From Flammeovirgaceae bacterium UBA6059 (GTDB taxonomy: Bacteria > Bacteroidota > Bacteroidia > Cytophagales > Cyclobacteriaceae), in assembly GCA_002435755.1 (NCBI GenBank), contig DIYH01000004.1, positions 62,001 to 126,000 on the forward strand: a stretch of 64,000 bases of DNA, written 5' to 3'. Of the stretch, positions 51,201 through 61,100 are shown one piece after another. The position numbers and the translations under genes are program-made. The notes below the pieces were generated by a model. It was not told where the DNA came from. It saw only the letters and a list, made by a program, of their open reading frames with translations, and ran no database searches. The first letter of the stretch is position 1; each line of letters begins with the position of its first letter.

Positions 51201-53716
51201 AGGTTGACACCCACGAATGTCTCATACGGCAGATAGGTGTATGACTTAGAGTTGATACTAAAGCCTCCACCAGGCTCGAAAGCCTTAGTGTTGAATGTGG
51301 CTTTGATCGCACCTGGAGATGCTGGTCTTGACGGTAGCTGCACCTCAAAACGAGTCTTGCCTTCTTCATCGACCTTACCAGAATATACTACGCTTGGACT
51401 TTCATAGAAGCTCTTACCCTCATCATCGAATTCGTACTGGCCAAAGCCGTCAAAAGTGGTTTTTGTCTCTGTCAATCGTAGTTCTGTTTCTACACCAAGA
51501 TTGCTTCCTTTGAGTCCAGTCAACCAATTGACTGTCATCTCACCCGCAAGATTGCGGTCAGTATAAGGAATGCGCTCGTCTCCAAGATTCAAGTCTATTT
51601 TCAGCCGATTGGGCTTGATAGTTTCCACTTTGACAGTCTTATTGAACTGGTTGTTGCCAACGGTAACCTTCGCCTGCCAGTAGCCAGTGACGGCATCTTC
51701 TGCGGTCTTAGTCTTGAACGTATAAAGTCCATTGACCCCACTGGTGAGTACCTGCCGATCCTGAACAGTCCCTCTGGGGTCTCGAAGTTCCATCGTTACT
51801 GGATGATTCGCAGGAATCTTGTCCTGAGGATCTTCGAGCATGAAGCTCAAGTAGATATCATCACCTGGTCGCCAAACGCCACGTTCCCCATAGATGTAGC
51901 CTTTAAGGCCTCCTCTCACCCTCGTACCAGACACATCGAAGTTGCTCATTGAGAGCGAGCTATTGTCATTCAATCTCAGATATGTCTTTTGCCCTTGATG
52001 CTCGGCGATCACCAGAAATGGTCTTTTTTCTGGTAAGAAAGTCGCTTGGCCCGTAGCATCAGCATTTGCGCTAGTAAGCTCCTGTAGCTGATAGTCCAGC
52101 ACTTGAAGGCTAGCTGGTACAGGTTGAGCAGTTTTCATATCCGTCGCGATGATGTTCATTGAGTTATCCGCTCCGATCTTGGCGATCAGGCCAATGTCGC
52201 TGGCCATGAGGCTGGTCAATGAATAACGGTTGGACCGGTAGTAGGAGACGTGGCAAGGGTTATCTCGCTGCTGCCAGTCATAGCCTGGGGGGTAGCTATA
52301 GCCCCAAGGGCTGCCCCAAGGGTAGAAGCCATCCTCTTCATAAATGCTCCAACTTGGATCTTGGGTCTCACTGATTTCTGGTAAGTCATCACACGGATAG
52401 TTGGAATCCTGTGGCAAGAATCCTAACTGCACTTGATACAGGGCGCCCATCTCGGCTTCAAACAAGCTAGAGAGCTCTAATGTGAATCTGTTCCAGGAGG
52501 AGAGGTCTGTGGCTTGTCCTTCTAATATAATGCGACGCTCTATGACCTTCTGACCTACGCGTAGTAGTTGCTCGCTACCGGAATAATCATTTATCTGAAA
52601 GAACTGAGGGAGGTTGTCAGCAAAAACCCTTACCACACTAACTCTGACGGCCTTAAGATTCACCGCTTCGAAGGGCAAAACCAGGCCGTCAGTCGAGGGC
52701 AATATCGTTCCTGAGCTTGTCAATCTGACCTGAGGCTTCTCCGGCTCGAAGGCAATGTAACTGACTGTGTTCGTTGCTAATGATTTGCCCCTGGCGTTTT
52801 TGAGGCCTTCTGATATCTCAAGTTTTCGTGTGCCATTGAGGTTATCTGGCACATATACCTGTAGCTCATTTCCTTTCACAACTATGTTCGGAGACGTAAC
52901 CCCCTCGACCTGCACAAGGCCATCTAAACTCTGACTATCGTCTAATGGGTCTGTGAAGAATATGGAGACATAGGGGTTCGCACCGATGTTGACACGGGTA
53001 GATAAGATAGAGAAGGCTTGTGCCGAGGGGACTTCTATTGTCAGGGTCGAATTGCGATTAACATCTATCGACTGTCCTGACACTTCCAGCTGTAGAGTGC
53101 TAGCTGCTTCTGACCGCTTTATTCCTAATATCTCAAACCGATGATCAGTAATACTGGTATGCTGCCAGCTAATAGACAAGCCATCTGGTAAATCGATCAT
53201 CTCTTCAATCGATTCATTGTCGGCATAGTCCGCAAGATTGACTTGACCTGATACCATCAGCTGATCTGGCTGTGCTGGGTCAGGTACGTTGACAGGTGAC
53301 AGGTTAACATCAAAATGCTGCTTGATGACCTGAATGCTAAACTTAAAGATGCTCAGGTCATCCGGTACCTCAGTCAGATTGCCCAGCTGCAATTCAAATG
53401 CATATGTCTGACCTGACTGCAGCTCTTCATTGGGTGAAAAAGTGACCTCATGTGAACCTGTTTTGACCAAGGTTCCATCAAGGTTTGGGGTAATATCAAA
53501 AAGCTCAAAAGCCTGCAAGTCGTCCGGAATGGTCACTGACTCATCAAATCGGATCCGCACATTGTCCCTTCTAGAAACTGTACCACTAGTAAAAGAAGAA
53601 ATGTATTGCGAAAAGCGAGCATCATAGCTCTGATTAGCCGAGGAGCCTGTATTGTCCGATTGACAAGATTGGAAAATCCAGAATAAAGCAATGAGGTAGG
53701 CGAGGTACTTGTACAT
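48227..53716 (-). CDS. Bacterial alpha-2-macroglobulin lipoprotein
   Basis: 1829-aa protease-trapping protein of the YfhM/alpha-2-macroglobulin family. Lipoprotein signal LIALFWIFQSC; then many macroglobulin beta-sandwich domains including GYIYGERGVWRPGDDIYLSF, a bait-like region, and the thioester site PHGCIEQTVS (Cys near residue 1379, Gln three residues on), followed by the alpha/alpha-toroid (MRYPHGCIEQ, GGGMSYWPG) and a C-terminal receptor-like domain. It covalently traps foreign proteases and acts with PBP1C to protect and repair the wall. It shares an operon with pbpC. A cluster of 10 Tyr in YDYYYYSYGSYH lies near residue 1565. Confidence 0.94.
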   Translation of the reverse strand: MYKYLAYLIALFWIFQSCQSDNTGSSANQSYDARFSQYISSFTSGTVSRRDNVRIRFDESVTIPDDLQAFELFDITPNLDGTLVKTGSHEVTFSPNEELQSGQTYAFELQLGNLTEVPDDLSIFKFSIQVIKQHFDVNLSPVNVPDPAQPDQLMVSGQVNLADYADNESIEEMIDLPDGLSISWQHTSITDHRFEILGIKRSEAASTLQLEVSGQSIDVNRNSTLTIEVPSAQAFSILSTRVNIGANPYVSIFFTDPLDDSQSLDGLVQVEGVTSPNIVVKGNELQVYVPDNLNGTRKLEISEGLKNARGKSLATNTVSYIAFEPEKPQVRLTSSGTILPSTDGLVLPFEAVNLKAVRVSVVRVFADNLPQFFQINDYSGSEQLLRVGQKVIERRIILEGQATDLSSWNRFTLELSSLFEAEMGALYQVQLGFLPQDSNYPCDDLPEISETQDPSWSIYEEDGFYPWGSPWGYSYPPGYDWQQRDNPCHVSYYRSNRYSLTSLMASDIGLIAKIGADNSMNIIATDMKTAQPVPASLQVLDYQLQELTSANADATGQATFLPEKRPFLVIAEHQGQKTYLRLNDNSSLSMSNFDVSGTRVRGGLKGYIYGERGVWRPGDDIYLSFMLEDPQDKIPANHPVTMELRDPRGTVQDRQVLTSGVNGLYTFKTKTAEDAVTGYWQAKVTVGNNQFNKTVKVETIKPNRLKIDLNLGDERIPYTDRNLAGEMTVNWLTGLKGSNLGVETELRLTETKTTFDGFGQYEFDDEGKSFYESPSVVYSGKVDEEGKTRFEVQLPSRPASPGAIKATFNTKAFEPGGGFSINSKSYTYLPYETFVGVNLTTAENGSRIKRDQPQNLAVVTVNADGELVSKTGLDFKLYRLQWRWWWDESSDNTTNYLSSAYATLVKSEKFDTQGGKANLNFEIESPSWGRFIAVVSDPTSGHSASQVFYTSWYCGGEGSNLGATSLEVSTDKSEYAVGETIKVMMRGSLEGNALVSIENGSKVLENFWVKTEKDWNSIEVPATTDMSPNVYLHVTLLQPHGQTVNDLPIRLYGIAPIEVFDPLTKLTPVIAMQDEIEPGELVEFEVSEDNDQPMSYTIAVVDEGLLDITNFTTPKPWDHFYSKEAIGVKTWDLYDDVIGAYGGRLERLLAIGGGEGGRDDNDNMQENRFKPVVKFMGPYYLAPGETADHSYVMPEYIGSVKTMVVAGLDQAYGSAETTTPVVKPLMVQGTMPRVVGPGERVSLPVNVFRYLDKIESADIEVEVDGVLKLSGDSKQTIKLDKESGTLYFDLEVAEEVGKGQINISARSGRETAEHKINIDSRAPNSPQTIVKVKQITQGESEELDIDLFGMIGTNEVALEVASIPSINIEQRLNYLMRYPHGCIEQTVSAVFPQLYLGQVTELTSAQQVRTESNIQAAIKRLTRFQTSGGGMSYWPGSTYTNSWGSSYAYHFLIEAQKMGYAVPSDLVDGLRKFQKSKASQWTKSTDHRDSDFIQSYRLFTLAIAGYPELGAMNRLRSSSGNSYESLCKLAAAYAAIGRKDAAGALISSSDKKLVKRSYDYYYYSYGSYHRDLAILLETYVYLNDNEEAFKIIQELSDQLSSSEWMSTQETAYSLLAIGKYVASNDANRPLKADISYGTTTTSWQAEKAIYRSEINTADGDKLSITNKGEATLFATLTISGTPKPGAEIVDASDMGIKVRYVTPMGRPMQIDSIAMGESFDVLVSVTNEYQYGAVRDIALSHILPSGWEIQNDRLNDQVSDEYDTYDYQDIRDDRVYTYFHLGKNEGKTFKVSVTAAYPGRYYLPGPYAEAMYKASIHAKGEGKWVTVYE

Positions 53717-53774
53717 AACAAAAAATCATTGGTCTGTTATGCATTGAAAGTACGGGAATAGGATTGTCAGTCAA

Positions 53775-53786
53775 TGAGAATTCTCA
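53775..53786. promoter_or_regulatory. 12-bp palindrome upstream of alpha-2-macroglobulin gene
   Basis: TGAGAATTCTCA is an exact palindrome, 59 bp before the start codon of the alpha-2-macroglobulin/PBP1C operon on the minus strand. Its position would suit an operator or promoter-overlapping site. No regulator is encoded nearby. Confidence 0.35.
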
Positions 53787-53863
53787 ATTATTTTGATCAG
53801 AAAAACCAGTCTTTCGAGAAACCTCAACCCTAATTCTTTCTAAGCACAAATCTTCTGGTATAA

Positions 53864-53897
53864 GAAAAAAAAGAGCGGACATAGTGCCCACTCTTTT
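53864..53897 (-). terminator. Rho-independent terminator of the T9SS surface-protein operon
   Basis: On the minus strand AAAAGAGTGGGC (53897-53886) pairs with GTCCGCTCTTTT (53880-53869) through 12 pairs including two G-U wobbles, with a five-base loop and a long T-run. It lies 26 bp after the stop of the 424-aa T9SS protein. Confidence 0.85.
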
Positions 53898-53922
53898 ACA
53901 ACGCAGCTATTTGGAAAGACTA

Positions 53923-55197
53923 CTAGCGAAGAACCCTAAACTTCTTAATCACTACTCGTCTATCCATCTCTAATCTAATAATGTAAATACCTGAAGGTAA
54001 GCCGCGCAGATCGTATTGTCTTTCAACACTGTTAGATCGCTTTATATTGATCCGCCCTGTCACCCGATTTCCAGCTAAGGAGAAAAACTCTGTCGTAACC
54101 TGACCCACATTCCGCGCATTAAACTTTAGGTTCAGAACGTCCGCGACAGGGTTAGGAAACAATTGCAATCCAACTTCTTCAGCCAGACCAGTAACCACAT
54201 CATCGAGGTTAAGAACTTCAATCTGGATCACCTTTTCAAAGGACTCGCCATCCTCATCAGTCACTTTCAATCGTATGGAATACACTGAATCCATCTCATA
54301 GTCAAAGACTGTAAAAGTTTTGAGCGAATTACCATCAATGACAAAGAGGCCGTTGTGTGTAGCACCTTCTCCGCTGACCAAATCATAACTATGACCTGCG
54401 CTTTGATTGTCATCTATTGCGGCCAGCGTACCCACCTCGGTACCAGCAGGCTGATTTTCCAATATGGTGGACTTGCTAAGCAAAATATCGGTAGGGGCAG
54501 ATGTCACTTCAATTACTGTGTCGCCGAGGCTTACCGAAAGCGTAAACTCCGTTGTTTTCTGCTCATCCTCTGAGAGGACTTGCAGCTCCACCAGTTCAGT
54601 AGCATCAATTGACGAACCAGAGGTCTGCACCTGACCACCGATCAGTAGGGATGCTCCTTCCGAAAGGTTCGCTACAGGTACAACGGATGATAGATCTGTA
54701 TCGAAGGGCATGGTAATGCTGATCAAACTATCTTCAATCCGAGTGGACTCCTCTTGGCCTTGAAGTTCAAAACTAAGTAACTCGGCTCCATCATTGAGGA
54801 TCACATCACTCCATAGATAAGGCCGCAAAGCATCTCCAATCAGTGCATCGGCTTCAAACAGCAAAGTTGCTGCTATATCTACCTCTTCTCCTGAAGTATT
54901 GACATATACTTTGAAAGAAATTTCCTCAATGTTCCCATTACTGTATATCAGCATGATGGCCAGATATCGACCATCATCCTGTAATGTCGGTTGGGCTACT
55001 CCACGCACCTCTCCGTCGACAAAGGCCGCAACGATATCATCAGGATCAGCCAGTTCTTGTCCGGCTATTTTTAGTGCTCCAACCACCACCATCGAGTTCG
55101 CATAATCGCTTGCGTTGACTGACCAATCGGGTGATTGCGCCTTTACGTTAATCATGACAAAAAGACACGTCAGAAGTGTTAATACTTGCTTTTTCAT
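53923..55197 (-). CDS. T9SS-sorted protein with cadherin-like repeat
   Basis: 424-aa secreted protein: signal peptide (VLTLLTCLFVMINVKAQ), an N-terminal domain of about 110 aa starting SPDWSVNASDYANSMVVV with DIVAAFVDGEVRGVAQP, which also occurs in the 2796-aa neighbour, then a short variable region, a cadherin-like repeat (ILENQPAGTEVGTLAAIDDN, ending KVTDEDGESFEKVIQI), and a C-terminal type A sorting domain (LFPNPVADVLNLKFN, SGIYIIRL, ending KKFRVLR). T9SS tail proteins are exported through the outer membrane and attached to the surface. The start is 2 bp after the giant's stop, so they share a transcript. Adhesion is likely by family; no partner is known. Confidence 0.9.
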   Translation of the reverse strand: MKKQVLTLLTCLFVMINVKAQSPDWSVNASDYANSMVVVGALKIAGQELADPDDIVAAFVDGEVRGVAQPTLQDDGRYLAIMLIYSNGNIEEISFKVYVNTSGEEVDIAATLLFEADALIGDALRPYLWSDVILNDGAELLSFELQGQEESTRIEDSLISITMPFDTDLSSVVPVANLSEGASLLIGGQVQTSGSSIDATELVELQVLSEDEQKTTEFTLSVSLGDTVIEVTSAPTDILLSKSTILENQPAGTEVGTLAAIDDNQSAGHSYDLVSGEGATHNGLFVIDGNSLKTFTVFDYEMDSVYSIRLKVTDEDGESFEKVIQIEVLNLDDVVTGLAEEVGLQLFPNPVADVLNLKFNARNVGQVTTEFFSLAGNRVTGRINIKRSNSVERQYDLRGLPSGIYIIRLEMDRRVVIKKFRVLR

Positions 55198-55198
55198 C

Positions 55199-58100
55199 TT
55201 ATTGCTTGATTACACGTTGTACAAAAACCTGCTGCTCGTTTCGCACAGCCACCATGTAGACCCCAGGATTCAACGAACCAAGTTGCCAATCAAACTTCCT
55301 TGCCTCAAATGATTCCGGTAGGCTCACATTCTTCAACAACTGACCTGTCAATGTTAGCAAGGACAACTCCACCTCACCCTTGAGGACAGGTAATTCTACG
55401 CTAATGCCTTCATTCCTAAATGGATTCGGATAGACCTTGATCTGCTCTAGTATAGGAGGCCCTTCGACTCCAAAAATCACTGGTGATTCTAATGTGCCAT
55501 GCACCAACTGAGCATCAAAAGTCATGCTCATGGTCAGACTAGTCAACTCACCTGTCACAGGGTCTCCTAACCAAAAGTTGAGCCGCTCATAGAGGGACTT
55601 GTCAAGCGACTCTTCAAGCGACTTTTTAGGCGATTCATTCTGATTTCCGTAGATCGTGAGGAAGTAGTAGCTATCGTCACCTACCGAAATAGGTTCGGCC
55701 ACCGACCTCAGCTCGTCTCCGACATATCCAAGTATGTATTGGCCATCTATGCTCAAAGCATCGTCCAGTTGACCGATCACTGACATGTTGTCAGGATACT
55801 TGTATCTATCCAATTGTCCGTTCCACTCAGAGATGATGTTTTCATTGGCAGTACGGCCGTTGAGTACAGTGGTGTTAGGGAAGCTCAACTCTCCTTCCTT
55901 ACCAGAAAGATAAAGATAGCCGCGATCCGGCTCTAACGTCGTTAAACTACCTACCCAGCCAGGGCCTTCATAGTAAATCGCAAATGCAAACTGGCTTTTG
56001 ACGACATCACCATTACTTGGCTCAAAATTGGCAAATGCCTCTGCCACGGTGAGATTGAAGAGAGGTGTAAAACCGATGAAGTTCCAACCTTCAACGATAG
56101 ACAGCTTAATCTCCGAAGGACTCACCCGCGTACCCTTAAGCTCAATCGTTCCAGGATTGCTGCTAAGTAACTGGTAAAGCTCTCCCACTTCAACTCCTCC
56201 TCCAGAGGTCAAAGTACCCAGCCATCCCAATTCGTCTGTGTATATGTCAACTGCCGTTTGGGATTTGATATGGTCACCACGCTCAGGATTTAGGTTTTCC
56301 AGTAGGTCTGATACCTTATCCAGCTGGGTCGACTGCAAGTTAAAGCTCAGCCAGTTCCATCCTTTCTGCACATCTAAAGCCTGCAAAATGACTTCTCCGG
56401 CTCGGATCACTTCAGGCTCAAAAGGTTGACCAATGACCTGATTGGAAACAAATGTTAACTCTGGCTCGACATCTCGGTATTCGAAACCGACACTAGCATC
56501 CCAAACACGTAGCTCTACTTCTTCTCCCGTCTGATCGTTGCTGTAGATATCAAGGAATGCGATAAAGCGATCCAACGCTGGTATGTAGGTAAGATCAGAG
56601 ACACCTCTGATCTCACCATCAACGAATGCCGCAACAAGATCATTGACATCTCGAGACTCCACACCACTGATAGACAATGCTGCCACCATATTCATGGAAT
56701 ACTGGAAATCAAATGGATTGACACTCCAATCCGGTGTATCTCCCTCCACTGCCACATCTAGTTGCAGCTTCTCTCTGAAACCAAGGTCTGTACTCAAATA
56801 GATATCCTCATCGTAATAGCCAACATTCAAACCTTCATTGATAGTAAATGTAAGTTCAATTGCAGACTGTGGATCGATTGTGCCTATGGATTGGGATACT
56901 GACAGCCATGGAGGTAGATTCTCGATAGTGAATCCTTGCTCCGTACCTGCCGAGTTGATGATCTCTACATTGAATTGGTAGCCTTCATTGACAGGTATCT
57001 TAACTTCAAAATCTGTCTCACTCCACTTGACCTGATTGAGGTCGACAAAGGCTGTCCAGGAAATCGGCGAACTCAATCGGTTGCCATAGAGATCCTGTAC
57101 ATCTCTGATAGCAATATCAATGACAGTACCCTGAATGAGGGCGTTGAAACTCTCAGAAGGGGTAATAACGATTTGATCTCCATTGACCACCCAGTCAAAG
57201 TCTATACTCTGTACAGCTCTTGCGATCTTGATCGTGGCTGTATTCTGCGTGAAAGCTGGGCCATTGATAGCGACTGCCGTACCTCCGTTCGGCCCAAACT
57301 CATTAATGAATTGATCATCGAGTGAAGAGGTCCTTACAGGTACGCCGGCGTTGATAGCATACGATTCGAATGGGTAGTAGGCCACCAGCCCAACTTCATC
57401 TCCCACTAGAGCTGAATTGTAGTCCAGCTCAATCTGCGCGGATCGTCGCGTAGAGTTCCAAATTCTAAACTCATCGATGATACCGTTGAAGTGCCGCTGA
57501 CTATTGACACTGATATTACCAATGTTGAAAACACGGGCACCTAGCCACATACGGGCACCTGCCAGTCCACCAAAATCAGCACCAGCACGCGCGGCGGCAA
57601 TTTCTCCATCAAGGAACAAATTGGCATTGCCAATTCTCGATAGTGAAAGTGCCAGATGGTGCCAGTCCCCATCGACGAGATCAGAAGAACCTTCCGCAAT
57701 GATCTCAACTCCATTGTTGATGACATAGATGTCGCCATTGGCATTGACACCAATATTCCAGGCAGCTTCTGGGATATTGAACTCATCATAGCCATCCGCT
57801 AAGCCATTGGAGAACATGACAACATCCTTTTGTCCAGCCGCGGCATTGAACCAAAACTCTACAGTGAAGTCTGCGTCATCCTCCACAACTACCGTGGAAG
57901 CTGTATTGAGTGCGATATAATCATCAACACCATCAAACTGAATTGAATAGCCTTGAGGATCCACTTGCCAGTCTGCATTGACTCGAGCATGTCTGAACCT
58001 CGCTTTGTCAAATGCCAGTTCGCCAGTGGCCTCATTCATTGGCCAATAACCAACCAATCCTACTTCAGAACCGGTCAGTGTAAGGTCTTTATCAGCGACT

Positions 58101-61100
58101 ATTTCTCCTTGCGAAAGCTCGGCCTTCCATATTCTCAATTCATGCATGTTACCCGGGAAGTAGCCTTCCTCAGTGCCCATTGAGCGACCTAGGTCAATTA
58201 CACCTCCGCCTGAAAAATCAGAAGTGACGGGTACGTTTTCGAGGACAAATAGACCATTCCGATAGGCGGAAACAGTGGATGTCTGACTATCATATGTGAT
58301 GCCATAATACTCCCATGGACTCTGCCCTGTAGTGGGGTAAGTCTGACTGGAAAGTATCTCCTGGCCTGAGATATTGACCGAAAGTTGATTGTTGGCTGTG
58401 AAGCCCACTTCGAATACATCACCAGGGAAATATCCCTTGGAGAATAGGGTATAGGCTTCTCCAAACTGCTCCCTTCTCAACCAGAAGAATATCGTGAAGT
58501 CAGTATCTCCTAAGCTCAGTCCATCCTCGATCCGTACATAGTCATCCAGGCCATCAAACTGCACACTAGCAGAATGGTCCAAAGGGGTGTTGTTGAATAC
58601 ACCTTTCATGCTGAAGTTGAATGGTGTAAGAAGACCTGCCTCGATCTCTTCGCTAAACTGGATGCGAATGTCATCACCTGCCGAAAGAATACCATCTCCA
58701 GGTTGAGGAGTCCCAAACAACTGGGGTCTGGAAACATCTTTCCGGCCAGTGTGGATAGCCGTAGGCGTGATAGCCGGTACGTCACCACCTATTTCGCAAG
58801 AAGTAATAATTCGAATGTCATAAGTCCGATCAGGCAGATCGTTCATATCCCAGTCGTAAGTAGTTGTCCCGGAACCGTCCAGCCAAAGCTTAGGCTCATC
58901 AAAATCATCAAATTCTGACCTTCTGATCGTCAGAGGATTGTAGAAGATCGTATTAGTGATCCATGTGCTTGAACTCGTTGGCTTGTATTGAAATGCTGCA
59001 AACTCAAACGTCTCATTCTGAAGATCGTAGCTATCAAAGGTGATGGTCTGAGTATTCACGGGTCTCGTAGCAGTATTCAACACCCATTGATCCACTGGCG
59101 TCACAAGGGAGATATCAGAACAGCCTGGTTGAAAGAAGACGGATAAGGACTTCTCATCCAGGATAGTAGCATTGCATTCAGAAATTAAGCGTAACCCAAG
59201 ATCCTCATAGTCAAATACGTCCCCGGCCCCTTTCGAGATTGTAACTGTTTTTATGAGGGTTTCTCCAAAGTTGACCAGGAAGCTACGACCTTCTCCATCC
59301 AGTTCTCTACCATCTACTCGAATGATCGCTCCATTAGGATTAGCCTGATCATTGATTGCTAGTCTGAACCAGAGCGAATTCTCTGATTCGGACTGATTAA
59401 TTAATTGGACTGTGATCTCAGCGTCTCGATTGGACGGGATATTGGCCACCGTTGGGTTTTCAATTACCAGCTCTACTTTCTCTGTCTGTAGAGAAGCAAA
59501 CTGAAGTACATGCTGTCCTGGTTCATAGTACTTGGTCAACTGCTCCCCTTCATAAGGACAGCTCGTCGCTCCAGCGCGAAGGACGAATACCGGCCCAAAA
59601 CCATCTTGTGGCTTCTTGATGTCAATAGAATGATAGTCTAGTGCCGTACCTCCGTTGTTTGGTACACCTTCGTCATCACCAATGGTGAATCCATAAGTAG
59701 TTGAATTCACAGTGCTACTGCCAAAGGATTCTCCACCATTCACACCTGTAGTTAAGGCCAAACTTGTCTTTACTCCTATGCTTCCTATACCACTAAATCC
59801 TACTTCGCTGGCGATACTTGCATCTACGCTCCAAGAAAAGCTTCGGCTGGTTGTTTCAGACTCCTCGATGGTCATGGTCTGATCAAATTGTGCGCCACCA
59901 TCTATTGAGATGTTCTCCTCTAGAGCGGCCTGCACTTTCTGGCGCTCATTTTCTCTTAGCCAATAAATCCAGTCATTGATCTGATTGTTATAGTAATCTA
60001 CTGTATCATAAACTTTTTCAGGGTCGAATCCTTCGGGTACGAGAATTCGATAACTAGGGCCATTGCCAACTTCTGAGGTCGCAGCATTTCCCCAGGCTTC
60101 TTTATCTGCATTGGACTTACCGAAGTTTGGGTCAGAAGGTGGCACAAGAGATAAGTAGACCAAGTTATCTCCCTGAGGAACCACATCATCAGGAGTGGGC
60201 GAATATGTTAAGAAGCCGTTTCGGAAGTCGGTCAGCTCTGGTAGCAACTCATCTTCAATGAAGAGCTGAGAGTAAATGAAAGTGGTTCCAAATTCCGGAT
60301 TAACTCTAAGACCTACTCTTGTCCCTAGCTTAAAGCCGTTGCTTTCTACTATTCCACAATCATCACCCAGGCATTCAACACTACTTACAGGAAGAGGTTG
60401 TAATGATAACGCCACACCATAGACCAGATTGGTGGCATAACCCACAAATATGTCTCCAGGTGCACTGACAAACGGAAAGAGCTCATCAGTGGTCCAGGTC
60501 TTAGTAGAGGTCATAGCAATACTCTGTTCTCCTGTCTCACTGTAAGAAGACTCCAAACTCACACCAACGGACAGATCATTAATGATCGCTATTTCTTCTA
60601 TAATACCTGCCCCCAGACCAACAAACGTTGTTGTACTTGCCCCTAAGTCTGCGGTTACGTCACGATCTAATGCATCACTTTTTCCTACCTCCCACGCTTC
60701 TGATTTCTCAATGGTCTGTCCTTTTTCTAAGAAGGCAAAACTATTGGAACCGGGAGGGTCTCTAAGTATCGTTACCATTTGGGTAGGGCCGTTGGTCACG
60801 AAATCATTGCCTTGTGCTAAACCACCAAAGAGGTATCCCCGAAACGGTTGGTCGGTCTGCCAGGCAGTCCTGATATTCGCTTGCTCACCGGTCACTGAGT
60901 TAATAGAGAGCACCTTAGTAAAGCTATTCTCGGGATTGATGGGATCCATGCTTAGCGAAGGAAATCCACCGATAAAGAGATAATTAGCTCTGCCTCTACT
61001 GTCAAGTGAGAGAGTTGTTTCACGGTCTTTGGCCAAATCATTAACAATCTCTACGGTACCATCACTGACAGGCACACGATCTGCTTCATTTTCGTCATTG

